A program made the translations under genes and the position numbers. The notes under the pieces are model-generated. The model was not told the origin of the DNA. It saw only the letters and a list, made by a program, of their open reading frames with translations, and did no database searches. 5,430 nucleotides of DNA from Clostridiaceae bacterium (GTDB lineage: Bacteria; Bacillota; Clostridia; Saccharofermentanales; DTU023). This document shows, piece by piece, positions 1 to 5,430 of this stretch (its first letter is position 1; each line of letters begins with the position of its first letter). The DNA lies in the NCBI GenBank assembly GCA_012728535.1, contig JAAYEX010000014.1:1-5430 (forward strand). Reading direction: 5' to 3'.

Positions 1-671
1 AAATAAAGCCCGAAAATACTCTGCGCATGATGGATTTTGTGGATCTGCGTGAAGAGGTTACCAGCGGGATCATTCAAGTGGCGGGTGACCATGATCACGA
101 CCATGATCACGACCATGATCATGACGATGACCATGGACCTGTGGATGAACATATCTGGACTTCGCCTGTGAATGCAATCGCCATGTCTGCCGCGATCAAG
201 AATAAGCTGGTGGAAATAGACGGAGCCGGCAAAGAGGTCTATGAGGAGAATTTCAACAAGCTGCAGGCAGGTCTGAATGAGGTCCATGAAAGATTTATAT
301 CAGTTGTGGCTGCCGGGGCAAGGGACTATATAGTGGTGGCAGACCGCTTCCCGTTGATTTATTTTACATCTGAGTATGACCTGAATTATTATGCCGCTTA
401 TGAAGCCTGCGCTGCCCAATCAGAGCCGACGCCGATGACAGTTTCAGCGCTGATTGATCTGGTACGCGAAAATAATGTGCCCTATATTTTTACGATAGAG
501 TTCTCTAATGAAAGGTTGGCCAATCAGATAGCGGCTGAAAGCGGGGCTGAAAAGCTGCTCTTTCACACTGTCCACAATTTGACTCAGACTGAGATTGACC
601 GAGGGGCGTCATATATCGGACTTATGCAGCAAAATGCAGAAAATTTAGAAAAGGCTTTAGCAGATGAATGA
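1..671 (+). CDS. znuA: Zinc/manganese ABC transporter substrate-binding lipoprotein, ZnuA/AdcA type (5' end missing)
   Basis: Extracellular metal-binding component of a cluster 9 (ZnuA/AdcA family, SBP_bac_9) ABC transporter; it should hand Zn2+ (or Mn2+) to the permease encoded downstream. The reading frame is open to the left edge (first whole codon at position 3), so the Met codons at 27 and 30 are internal. About 222 residues are present; family members usually have about 300, so the signal peptide, lipobox and first metal-ligand His lie outside the window. Visible landmarks are the family stretch NTLRMMDFVDL (15-47), an Asp-His repeat (87-134) typical of the flexible metal-collecting loop, DEHIWTSP (144-167) with the second ligand His at 150, ADRFPL near 340, and HTVHNLT (564-584), followed by the usual C-terminal GLMQQNAENLEKAL helix. 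Zn versus Mn is inferred from the His-rich loop. It overlaps the ATPase gene by 8 bp, so the two are co-transcribed. The operon promoter is upstream of the window. Confidence 0.9.
   Translation, partial: IKPENTLRMMDFVDLREEVTSGIIQVAGDHDHDHDHDHDHDDDHGPVDEHIWTSPVNAIAMSAAIKNKLVEIDGAGKEVYEENFNKLQAGLNEVHERFISVVAAGARDYIVVADRFPLIYFTSEYDLNYYAAYEACAAQSEPTPMTVSALIDLVRENNVPYIFTIEFSNERLANQIAAESGAEKLLFHTVHNLTQTEIDRGASYIGLMQQNAENLEKALADE
87..134 (+). repeat. Four-copy 12-bp tandem repeat encoding the Asp-His metal loop
   Basis: The unit GACCATGATCAC occurs perfectly at 87-98 and 99-110. A third copy at 111-122 has one change (final C to T), and a degenerate fourth copy at 123-134 reads GACGATGACCAT. Translated in the lipoprotein frame it gives alternating Asp and His, with seven His in 16 codons. 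The near-identity at DNA level, including the same alternation of CAT/CAC and GAC/GAT codons, suggests that copies arose by slippage rather than by independent codon choice. The length of the loop may therefore vary between strains. Confidence 0.9.
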
Positions 672-1392
672 AAAAATGCCTGGTCAGGTTTTGATAGAGC
701 TAAACAACACGGCCTTCGCCTATGATGGCATTCCGGTAACCCCAAGTTTGAATTTTTCCATCAGAAAAGGTGAATATGTTTCCATTTTAGGTGAGAACGG
801 TTCAGGCAAAACCACCCTGCTCAAGGGTTTGTTACGGATGAAAGAGCCATACCGGGGTGAGATCCTCTTTGCGGACGAGATGGAAAAGCAGAATATCGGA
901 TATTTGCCCCAGCAGTCCGGTTTGCAGAAAGATTTTCCTGCTTCCGTCACGGAAATTGTCAGCAGCGGACGTTTGAACCGGCATAAGATGTTTGCCTTCT
1001 ATACCCGTGAAGACCGGAAAGCTGTACAAAATACCCTGCGGCGTCTTGATATTGAAGATCTGGCTGAAAGCTCTTTCCGCAATCTGTCCGGAGGTCAGCA
1101 GCAGCGCGTCCTCCTGGCCAGAGCTCTGCTTGCATCGGATGGCATCTTGCTCCTCGATGAGCCCACCGCCGGACTCGATCCGATTGTGTCACACGATTTT
1201 TACGATCTGATTCGAAACTTGAACCAGGAAGGTGAAACCATCATTATGGTATCCCATGATATTCACTGCGTCATGCATGATGCGACGCACACCTTGCATC
1301 TTGGCAAGGATTATTATTTTTACGGTCCCAAAGAAGAGTATCTGGATAGTGTCATGGCAGCGAGTTTCCTGCATAGAGCGGAGGAAGAGTAA
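664..1392 (+). CDS. znuC: Zinc/manganese ABC transporter ATP-binding protein, ZnuC type
   Basis: Cytoplasmic ATPase that should power metal import through the permease encoded next. At 242 aa it has the normal length and all expected ABC motifs: Walker A GENGSGKT (residues 43-50), Q-loop in LPQQSG (82-86), signature LSGGQQQR (141-148), Walker B ILLLDEP (161-167), D-loop GLD (170-172) and switch His198 in VSHD. The C-terminal LHLGKDYYFYGP tract is typical of metal-type (MntB/ZnuC/AdcC) ATPases. The start at 664 lies within the end of znuA (ATGAATGA, 8-bp overlap), with a purine-rich AAAAGG at 649-654 as a reasonable ribosome binding site. A second Met codon at 676 is a less well supported alternative. 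No catalytic residue is missing. The znuC name rests on the neighbouring His-rich lipoprotein; a manganese transporter ATPase would look almost the same. Confidence 0.93.
   Translation: MNEKMPGQVLIELNNTAFAYDGIPVTPSLNFSIRKGEYVSILGENGSGKTTLLKGLLRMKEPYRGEILFADEMEKQNIGYLPQQSGLQKDFPASVTEIVSSGRLNRHKMFAFYTREDRKAVQNTLRRLDIEDLAESSFRNLSGGQQQRVLLARALLASDGILLLDEPTAGLDPIVSHDFYDLIRNLNQEGETIIMVSHDIHCVMHDATHTLHLGKDYYFYGPKEEYLDSVMAASFLHRAEEE
1380..1384 (+). promoter_or_regulatory. Ribosome binding site of the permease gene
   Basis: GGAGG lies inside the last codons of the ATPase gene, 8 bases before the ATG at 1393. It fixes that start and shows that the permease is translated from a site embedded in the upstream reading frame, as expected for a coupled operon. 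Confidence 0.8.
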
Positions 1393-2229
1393 ATGTTACT
1401 TGAATTTTTGTCCTACGCCTTTTTGCGGCGGGCCTTGCTTTCCGGCCTGCTGATATCAGTCAGCGCTGCTCTTGTCGGCAGCAGCCTGGTGCTCAAACGC
1501 TATGCCATGATCGGTGATGGACTTTCTCATGTGGGTTTTGCCTCATTGGCCATAGCCATGATCTTCTCCTGGTCTCCCCTGATCGTAGCCCTGCCTATAG
1601 TCATATTGGCAGCATTTCTTTTGCTGCGCATCAGCGAAAACAATCCCCTGCGAGGTGACGCTGCGGTGGCGATGATTTCATCTGCAGCCATGGCTATCAG
1701 TATTCTGCTTATCTCTGTGACCAAGGGGATGAATACGGACGTTTTCAGTTTCATGTTCGGCAGCATTCTTTCACTGTCTGATTCCGACATGATTCTCAGC
1801 GTAGCCCTTTCAGTAGCAGTAGCTCTTTCTTATGTCATTTCATATAACAAGATTTTTGCTGTGACCTTTGATGAGACCTTTGCCGAATCCAGCGGAATCT
1901 CCAGCAGTTTCTGGAATTCAGTTCTGGCGGTTCTGGCTGCTGTTACCATTGTTCTGGGCATGCGCATGATGGGTGCCCTCCTCATATCCAGTCTGATCAT
2001 TTTTCCTCCCATTACAGCCATGCGCCTCTTTGGCAGTTTTAAACAGGTGAGCATAGTTTCCGTAGTTGTATCGGTCGCAGCCTTTCTGATCGGGATTTTT
2101 TCATCCTATGCTTTTAATCTTCCTACAGGACCTGCTATCGTGATTGCCAATATTTTGTTTTTCCTGATATTTTCTTTCTTGCGTCAATTACGCCTCAGAA
2201 AGCGAGTCACCACAGGGGGGCAGGAATGA
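1393..2229 (+). CDS. znuB: Zinc/manganese ABC transporter permease, ZnuB type (ABC-3 family)
   Basis: Integral membrane channel subunit that should dimerise and pair with the ATPase to move the metal ion into the cell. The 278-aa product fits the ABC-3 permease family. It has about eight hydrophobic segments, roughly at residues 12-34, 45-60, 62-80, 92-109, 133-150, 177-208 (probably two helices or a re-entrant segment), 219-238 and 245-263. Family landmarks are AMIGDGLSHVGFASLA (38-53), TDVFSFMFGSIL (115-126), RMMGALLISSLIIFPP (191-206) and the LPTGPAIV turn before the last helix (243-250). The tail is basic (RQLRLRKR), as expected for the cytoplasmic side. The start codon directly follows the TAA of the ATPase gene, and the stop overlaps the glycosyltransferase start as ATGA. 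Substrate is inferred from the linked lipoprotein. Confidence 0.92.
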   Translation: MLLEFLSYAFLRRALLSGLLISVSAALVGSSLVLKRYAMIGDGLSHVGFASLAIAMIFSWSPLIVALPIVILAAFLLLRISENNPLRGDAAVAMISSAAMAISILLISVTKGMNTDVFSFMFGSILSLSDSDMILSVALSVAVALSYVISYNKIFAVTFDETFAESSGISSSFWNSVLAVLAAVTIVLGMRMMGALLISSLIIFPPITAMRLFGSFKQVSIVSVVVSVAAFLIGIFSSYAFNLPTGPAIVIANILFFLIFSFLRQLRLRKRVTTGGQE

Positions 2230-3512
2230 GAGTATTGCATTGTTTAGCCCAGTTGCCGACACGCACGGGCAGTGGTGTATATTTCCATAACCTTATTAAT
2301 GAAATTGAAAAGCAGACAAACTGGCAACAGGCAGCCTTATATGCACTCCCTGCGGACAAGGGTTTTGCTAAGAGTTCCGACTTGGAGAGACCGGCCTTAT
2401 GTAAGCAGGAAGAAACAGCTGAATGGATAAACTGCGGCAGCCATTATCCTGTCTTTTTTGAAACAGAAGATTTACCCTTTCCCATTGTCGGCATGAGTGA
2501 TGAAATGCCCTATCCCTCAACCCGTTACTGCCGTATGGATGATGAGATGGTTAATTGTTGGGAGCGGGCTTTTTATCAGGAATTGCTCAGGATAAAGGAA
2601 GAATATCGACCGGATGTCATTATTTCTCACCATCTTTGGATTCTAAGTGCAATGGTGCTGGAGATTTTTCCTGATATTCCGGTCATCGGAATTTCCCACG
2701 GCACAGATATTCGCCAGGCCAGGCAAAATCCGGACATAGCCGGCAGGTCTGTGGGCAGTTTGCGTGGTTTGAGCAAGGTTCTTGCCCTTTCCGATTCACA
2801 TATAGAAGATCTGGTGGACTGTTTTGATCTCCTGCCCGAACAGATAATGGTGACCGGAGGAGCCTATGACAATAAAATGTTTTATCCGGCCAGTCATCGA
2901 CCGGGCACTTATAATGATAACTTTGTCAGCTTCCTCTATGCAGGAAAGATGTCACATGCCAAGGGTGTCTTTGAACTCGTGGCAGCTTTCACGGACCTAT
3001 ACAGGAGAAATCCGGCAATTCGTCTGGACCTGGTGGGCAGCGCTGATGCTGAACTTAAAGCGCTTTTACACTCCGAAGATATCCCGACCTCTGCAATTCG
3101 TCTCTTTGATGTGGAGTCGCAGGCAGAGCTGGCGGAACACTTGCGCCATAGTGATGTTTTTGTGCTTGCCAGCTATTACGAGGGTCTTGGCCTGATCGCT
3201 ATCGAAGCCCTGGCCTCGGGCGTAGCCCTGGTCAGCAATAATCTGCTTGCCCTGTCTCCACAACTGGAAGCCTATGTCGGAGATACTGACCTGATCAGCT
3301 GGGTTGAAATGCCTCGTTTGCGAAATCTGGATGAGCCTTTTACGGAAGACATACCGGCATATGTATTACGTTTATCTGCAGCCATGGAAGAACAGGCCCG
3401 CCGTACTCTGCACGCTAACGGAGAGAGGGCGAGCCTGTCACAAGCTATGCAGGTTTTTTCCTGGGAAAGTCTGGCAGGCAAACTTGTGCAAATGGTGAGA
3501 GAGCTGATCTGA
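2226..3512 (+). CDS. Family 4 glycosyltransferase (GT-B fold), substrate unknown
   Basis: Predicted nucleotide-sugar-dependent, retaining glycosyltransferase of 428 aa, cytoplasmic or peripheral to the membrane; no signal peptide or membrane helix is visible. The N-terminal half starts MRVLHCLAQLP with the glycine-rich acceptor loop TGSGVYFHNL (14-23) and carries SHHLW (134-138) and ISHGTD (156-161). The C-terminal GT1-type domain begins near residue 235 with FLYAGKMSHAKG (236-247), where GT4 enzymes place the phosphate-binding Gly and Lys, and ends with the hallmark EX7E motif, E319 and E327 in EGLGLIAIE, followed by ALASGVALVSNN. The stretch LPFPIVGMSDEMPYPSTRY (83-101) looks like a subfamily signature rather than a general GT4 motif. 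The ATG overlaps the permease stop by 4 bp, with AGGGGGG at 2214-2220 as ribosome binding site, so expression should follow the zinc operon. Typical GT4 roles are envelope glycan, glycolipid or small thiol synthesis; nothing here chooses between them. Confidence 0.88.
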   Translation: MRVLHCLAQLPTRTGSGVYFHNLINEIEKQTNWQQAALYALPADKGFAKSSDLERPALCKQEETAEWINCGSHYPVFFETEDLPFPIVGMSDEMPYPSTRYCRMDDEMVNCWERAFYQELLRIKEEYRPDVIISHHLWILSAMVLEIFPDIPVIGISHGTDIRQARQNPDIAGRSVGSLRGLSKVLALSDSHIEDLVDCFDLLPEQIMVTGGAYDNKMFYPASHRPGTYNDNFVSFLYAGKMSHAKGVFELVAAFTDLYRRNPAIRLDLVGSADAELKALLHSEDIPTSAIRLFDVESQAELAEHLRHSDVFVLASYYEGLGLIAIEALASGVALVSNNLLALSPQLEAYVGDTDLISWVEMPRLRNLDEPFTEDIPAYVLRLSAAMEEQARRTLHANGERASLSQAMQVFSWESLAGKLVQMVRELI

Positions 3513-3523
3513 GTCTGCTTACT

Positions 3524-4975
3524 CTATTTATTTGCTTCTGTTGTGTCTCTTTCAGCCTTTATACGTTTTATGATCGAGCGGGCTGCATGTAAACCGCTCG
3601 CTCCTGCCTGCGACAGACCGCGGGTTATGCCGGCACCATCGCCGATCGCGAAAAAGCGTGGCATGGATGTTTCGAACTCTTTTGATAGTTGAAGCCGGGC
3701 ACTGTAGAATTTCACTTCAACTCCATATAAAAGAGTGTCCGTGTTGGCAGTTCCGGGTGCCAGCTTATCCAAAGCTTCGAGCATTTCTATAATATTATCT
3801 AATTGGCGCTTGGGCAGAACCAGGCTGAGATCTCCCGGTGTAGCGTCCAGAGTCGGTTTTACAAAGCTCTTTGACATACGGTGAGAATTGGTACGCTGGC
3901 CATTACGCAGATCTCCCAAACGTTGCACGAGAACGCCGCCGCCCAACATGTTGGACAAAGAAGCAATGTGCTTGCCGTAGCGGTAGGGTTCGTTGAAGGG
4001 GTCGGTGAAACGATTGCTTACCAGGAGGGCAAAGTTGGTGTTTTCACTGTGCAGGCTGGGGTCATCATAACTGTGGCCGTTTACCGTAATAATTCCATCA
4101 GTGTTTTCCGTGACAACGTAGCCGTAGGGGTTCATGCAGAAAGTGCGCACTACGTCGCTGTATTGGCGTGTCTGATATTTCAGCTTGGCCTCATATAAGA
4201 CATCGGTAATATCTTTAAAAACCAGGGCCGGCAATTCTACCCGGACACCCAGATCAACCTGGTTGTTGATCAGAGGCAAGTCGAGTGAACGGCAGATGTC
4301 GCTGAACCACTCGGCGCCGGAACGACCGGGAGCGGCAATCAGATATTTACAGGCGATATCGCCCTTGTCGGTTTCTAAAACATACCGGTCGGGAACCAGA
4401 TCGGCATTTGCTTTCACAGCCTTGCCGGCATGTTCAGGACGGATATTTTCAACCTTGGTATTACAACGCAGGTCGACATGGTCGTTCAGCCAATTGTAGT
4501 GAGCGATAAGCATGTCTCTGGTCTTCTCAGTTCCGAGATGTTTGCAGCGGGCATCGAGTAGATGAATGTCGTGTGCCAATGCCTTACGTCGGATTTGCTC
4601 CGCTTCTGCCGAAAAGGTGGTGTACACGGCATCAGTTGCGCCGAACTCCTGATTGACCTTGTCCACATCATCAATCAGATCCATGACTGTGTCATGATCG
4701 AGATAGTCAGTCAGCCAGCCGCCGAATTCAGTAGTAAAATTGAATTTTCCATCAGAAAAAGCTCCTGCGCCGCCAAAACCGCGCATAATAGCACAAGGAA
4801 CGCAGTCAATACACTGCTTGGTTTTTTTGCTGACAATAGGACAGGAACGCGCGGCAATAGCCCTTCCCTGTTCCAGCACAACTATATCTAAGTCAGGACA
4901 CTGCGTGCTCAGTTCATGAGCTGCGAAAATGCCTGCTAAACCTGCACCAATGATGGCAACATCTTTTTTTTCCAT
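3524..4975 (-). CDS. COG2509-type NAD(P)/FAD-dependent oxidoreductase
   Basis: Predicted cytoplasmic flavoprotein of 483 aa belonging to the poorly characterised COG2509 'FAD-dependent dehydrogenase' group; its substrate is unknown. The N-terminal Rossmann fold has VAIIGAGLAG (GxGxxG at 10-15) and an acidic residue ending strand 2 (VVLE, E35), as expected for FAD binding. It is followed by a cysteine cluster C45-X9-C55-X2-C58-X2-C61 and the group signature GFGGAGAFSDGK (66-77). RTFCMNPYGYVV (C280) and the C-terminal FAD-contacting AIGDGAGITRGLSQAGASG (from about 443) complete the pattern. The frame could extend to a TTG at 4990, but the AGGAGG site covers those extra codons and sits 5 bases before the ATG at 4975, so that ATG is chosen. 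The gene has its own likely promoter upstream and converges on the glycosyltransferase gene, 11 bp from its stop. No partner gene is adjacent, so context gives no clue to its substrate. Confidence 0.88.
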   Translation of the reverse strand: MEKKDVAIIGAGLAGIFAAHELSTQCPDLDIVVLEQGRAIAARSCPIVSKKTKQCIDCVPCAIMRGFGGAGAFSDGKFNFTTEFGGWLTDYLDHDTVMDLIDDVDKVNQEFGATDAVYTTFSAEAEQIRRKALAHDIHLLDARCKHLGTEKTRDMLIAHYNWLNDHVDLRCNTKVENIRPEHAGKAVKANADLVPDRYVLETDKGDIACKYLIAAPGRSGAEWFSDICRSLDLPLINNQVDLGVRVELPALVFKDITDVLYEAKLKYQTRQYSDVVRTFCMNPYGYVVTENTDGIITVNGHSYDDPSLHSENTNFALLVSNRFTDPFNEPYRYGKHIASLSNMLGGGVLVQRLGDLRNGQRTNSHRMSKSFVKPTLDATPGDLSLVLPKRQLDNIIEMLEALDKLAPGTANTDTLLYGVEVKFYSARLQLSKEFETSMPRFFAIGDGAGITRGLSQAGASGLHAARSIIKRIKAERDTTEANK

Positions 4976-4980
4976 GATTT

Positions 4981-4986
4981 CCTCCT
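4981..4986 (-). promoter_or_regulatory. Ribosome binding site deciding the oxidoreductase start
   Basis: On the minus strand this reads AGGAGG, a perfect Shine-Dalgarno core, followed by AAATC and then ATG at 4975. The 5-base spacing is slightly short but well within the usable range. The upstream in-frame TTG at 4990 cannot use this site because it lies before it. Confidence 0.88.
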
Positions 4987-5020
4987 GCAAAAAGGCAGTT
5001 ATACAAAAACAACACTAAAC

Positions 5021-5048
5021 ATTATACTCGAAAGTTGAGAGAAATAAA
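5021..5048 (-). promoter_or_regulatory. Probable sigma-A type promoter of the oxidoreductase gene
   Basis: On the minus strand a perfect TATAAT (5021-5026) lies about 45 bases before the ATG at 4975. The best -35 candidate at a 16-base spacing is TTTATT (5043-5048), which matches TTGACA at only three positions, and there is no TG extension before the -10. Initiation would fall near 5013-5015, giving a leader of roughly 40 bases. The -10 box is convincing, the -35 is weak, and an activator may be needed. Confidence 0.5.
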
Positions 5049-5060
5049 CCGATGGTTAAA

Positions 5061-5080
5061 GATAGCCCCGGACAGCTATC
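5061..5080 (-). terminator. Possible weak terminator hairpin after the HD-domain gene
   Basis: Transcribed leftwards, GATAGC and GCTATC form a 6-bp stem, extendable by one G-U pair, around a short loop and followed by only TTTAA. It lies about 52 bases past the stop of the HD-domain gene and upstream of the oxidoreductase promoter, where a terminator would be expected. The short stem and short U run make it a weak intrinsic terminator; it could be incidental. Confidence 0.35.
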
Positions 5081-5102
5081 AACGAATTTAAACTATGTTT
5101 TA

Positions 5103-5121
5103 AAGAAGATCCTATCCTCTT
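5103..5121 (-). other. Small inverted repeat just past the HD-domain stop codon
   Basis: On the minus strand AAGAGGAT and ATCTTCTT pair over 8 bases (one G-U) around a 3-base loop AGG, 11 bases after the TAA at 5133-5135. It is not followed by a T run, so it is not a normal intrinsic terminator. It may act as a 3'-end stabilising hairpin or be chance. Confidence 0.3.
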
Positions 5122-5132
5122 AATATTGCTTG

Positions 5133-5430
5133 TTACTCATCTGCTTGTTTATCCGGATAAATCGATTCTAAATAACCGAAACCCGGACTGATGAATTTAC
5201 TTTGCGGGGAAGCCTCCTGCTCCCTCAGCAACTCGGTTGCCTGACTTTCAAGACTATCAATGTAATGTATGATTACCGCTGCGACTGTCGTAGGCCTGTC
5301 ACCATATTCTCCGTGATGGCCTGCTATGACAGCCTGTACCTGGCGGTAGAAGTTTTCACTGAATGTTTCAAATATGCGTTCTCGGTATTTTACCAAAAAC
5401 TCAATCCCGCGTACCCGATGGTTTGCGTAC
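5133..5430 (-). CDS. HD-domain protein resembling the YhaM 3'-5' exoribonuclease family, C-terminal part
   Basis: The last 99 residues of a larger protein whose 5' end lies beyond the right edge; the frame is open to position 5430, so the TTG at 5396 is not the start. The visible part contains NHRVRGIEFL, then GHHGEYGDRPTTVAAVIIHYIDSLES. This matches the distal half of an HD phosphohydrolase domain in which the second metal-binding His pair (HHGEYG) and the final Asp (HYID) follow each other. That arrangement, with HHG then roughly 20 residues to HYID, is what I know from YhaM/CbfA-type 3'-5' exoribonucleases of Bacillota, which degrade RNA or single-stranded DNA using Mn2+. The N-terminal OB-fold and first HD residues needed for proof are outside the window. 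The tail after the HD domain (EASPQSKFISPGFGYLESIY) does not obviously match the YhaM ending I remember. Other HD hydrolases remain possible. Confidence 0.65.
   Translation of the reverse strand, partial: YANHRVRGIEFLVKYRERIFETFSENFYRQVQAVIAGHHGEYGDRPTTVAAVIIHYIDSLESQATELLREQEASPQSKFISPGFGYLESIYPDKQADE

Noticed and set aside
87..134. The 12-bp repeats as a CRISPR-like or operator array.
   Set aside because: The units are directly adjacent with no spacers and keep the reading frame, encoding a normal Asp-His loop.
959..1192. Minus-strand frame of 77 codons inside the ATPase gene.
   Set aside because: It is the mirror of the conserved ABC signature and Walker B region and begins without a supported start or ribosome binding site.
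2866..3195. Plus-strand frame of 109 codons inside the glycosyltransferase gene.
   Set aside because: It is out of frame with a conserved GT4 C-terminal domain and has no family motif of its own.
3575..3600. Inverted repeat CGAGCGG / CCGCTCG with a 12-base loop near the convergent junction, possible terminator of the glycosyltransferase operon.
   Set aside because: It lies inside conserved coding sequence of the oxidoreductase C-terminus, has a long loop, and is not followed by a T run on either strand.
3881..4891. Three successive open frames of more than 100 codons on the plus strand, antisense to the oxidoreductase gene.
   Set aside because: Their products have no recognisable domain and the opposite strand encodes a conserved flavoprotein over the whole stretch; they follow from its codon usage.
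4987..5000. CTGC / GCAG hairpin just before the ribosome binding site of the oxidoreductase, as a possible riboswitch or translational control element.
   Set aside because: The stem is only 4 bp and the roughly 40-base leader is too short to hold a known riboswitch.

Overview
The window looks like chromosomal DNA of a low-to-mid-GC Gram-positive bacterium, most likely Bacillota and probably Clostridia. This rests on protein style only: a ZnuA-type lipoprotein of the 'ADRFP' kind, an HD protein resembling YhaM, a COG2509-type flavoprotein, and strong AGGAGG-type ribosome binding sites. I cannot name the species. No RNA genes, insertion sequences, CRISPR arrays or phage genes are visible.

Left block (1 to 3512, plus strand): one tightly packed operon. 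It opens inside the 3' part of a zinc-binding ABC transporter lipoprotein gene (znuA/adcA type) with a His-Asp repeat. Next come the ATPase (znuC type, overlapping znuA by 8 bp) and the membrane permease (znuB type, starting at the base after the znuC stop). Last is a family-4 glycosyltransferase whose start overlaps the znuB stop as ATGA. The first three should form a high-affinity zinc (or manganese) uptake system: lipoprotein capture outside, an eight-helix permease, and a cytoplasmic ATPase. The glycosyltransferase is the unexpected member; its substrate cannot be read from the sequence.

Middle and right block (3524 to 5430, minus strand): a COG2509-type FAD-dependent oxidoreductase converges on the glycosyltransferase gene with only 11 bp between the stop codons. 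It has its own ribosome binding site and a good -10 box in the 157-bp gap upstream of it (4976-5132). That gap also holds two small hairpins that may end the transcript of the next gene. The last gene, cut by the right edge, encodes the C-terminal part of an HD-domain protein that resembles the YhaM 3'-5' exoribonuclease family.

Most of the window is ordinary housekeeping and transport DNA. The points most worth a second look are the glycosyltransferase coupled to the zinc transporter operon, the four-cysteine cluster in the flavoprotein, and the metal-ligand pattern plus 12-bp His-Asp repeat in the lipoprotein. I did not find clear evidence of a wholly new system.
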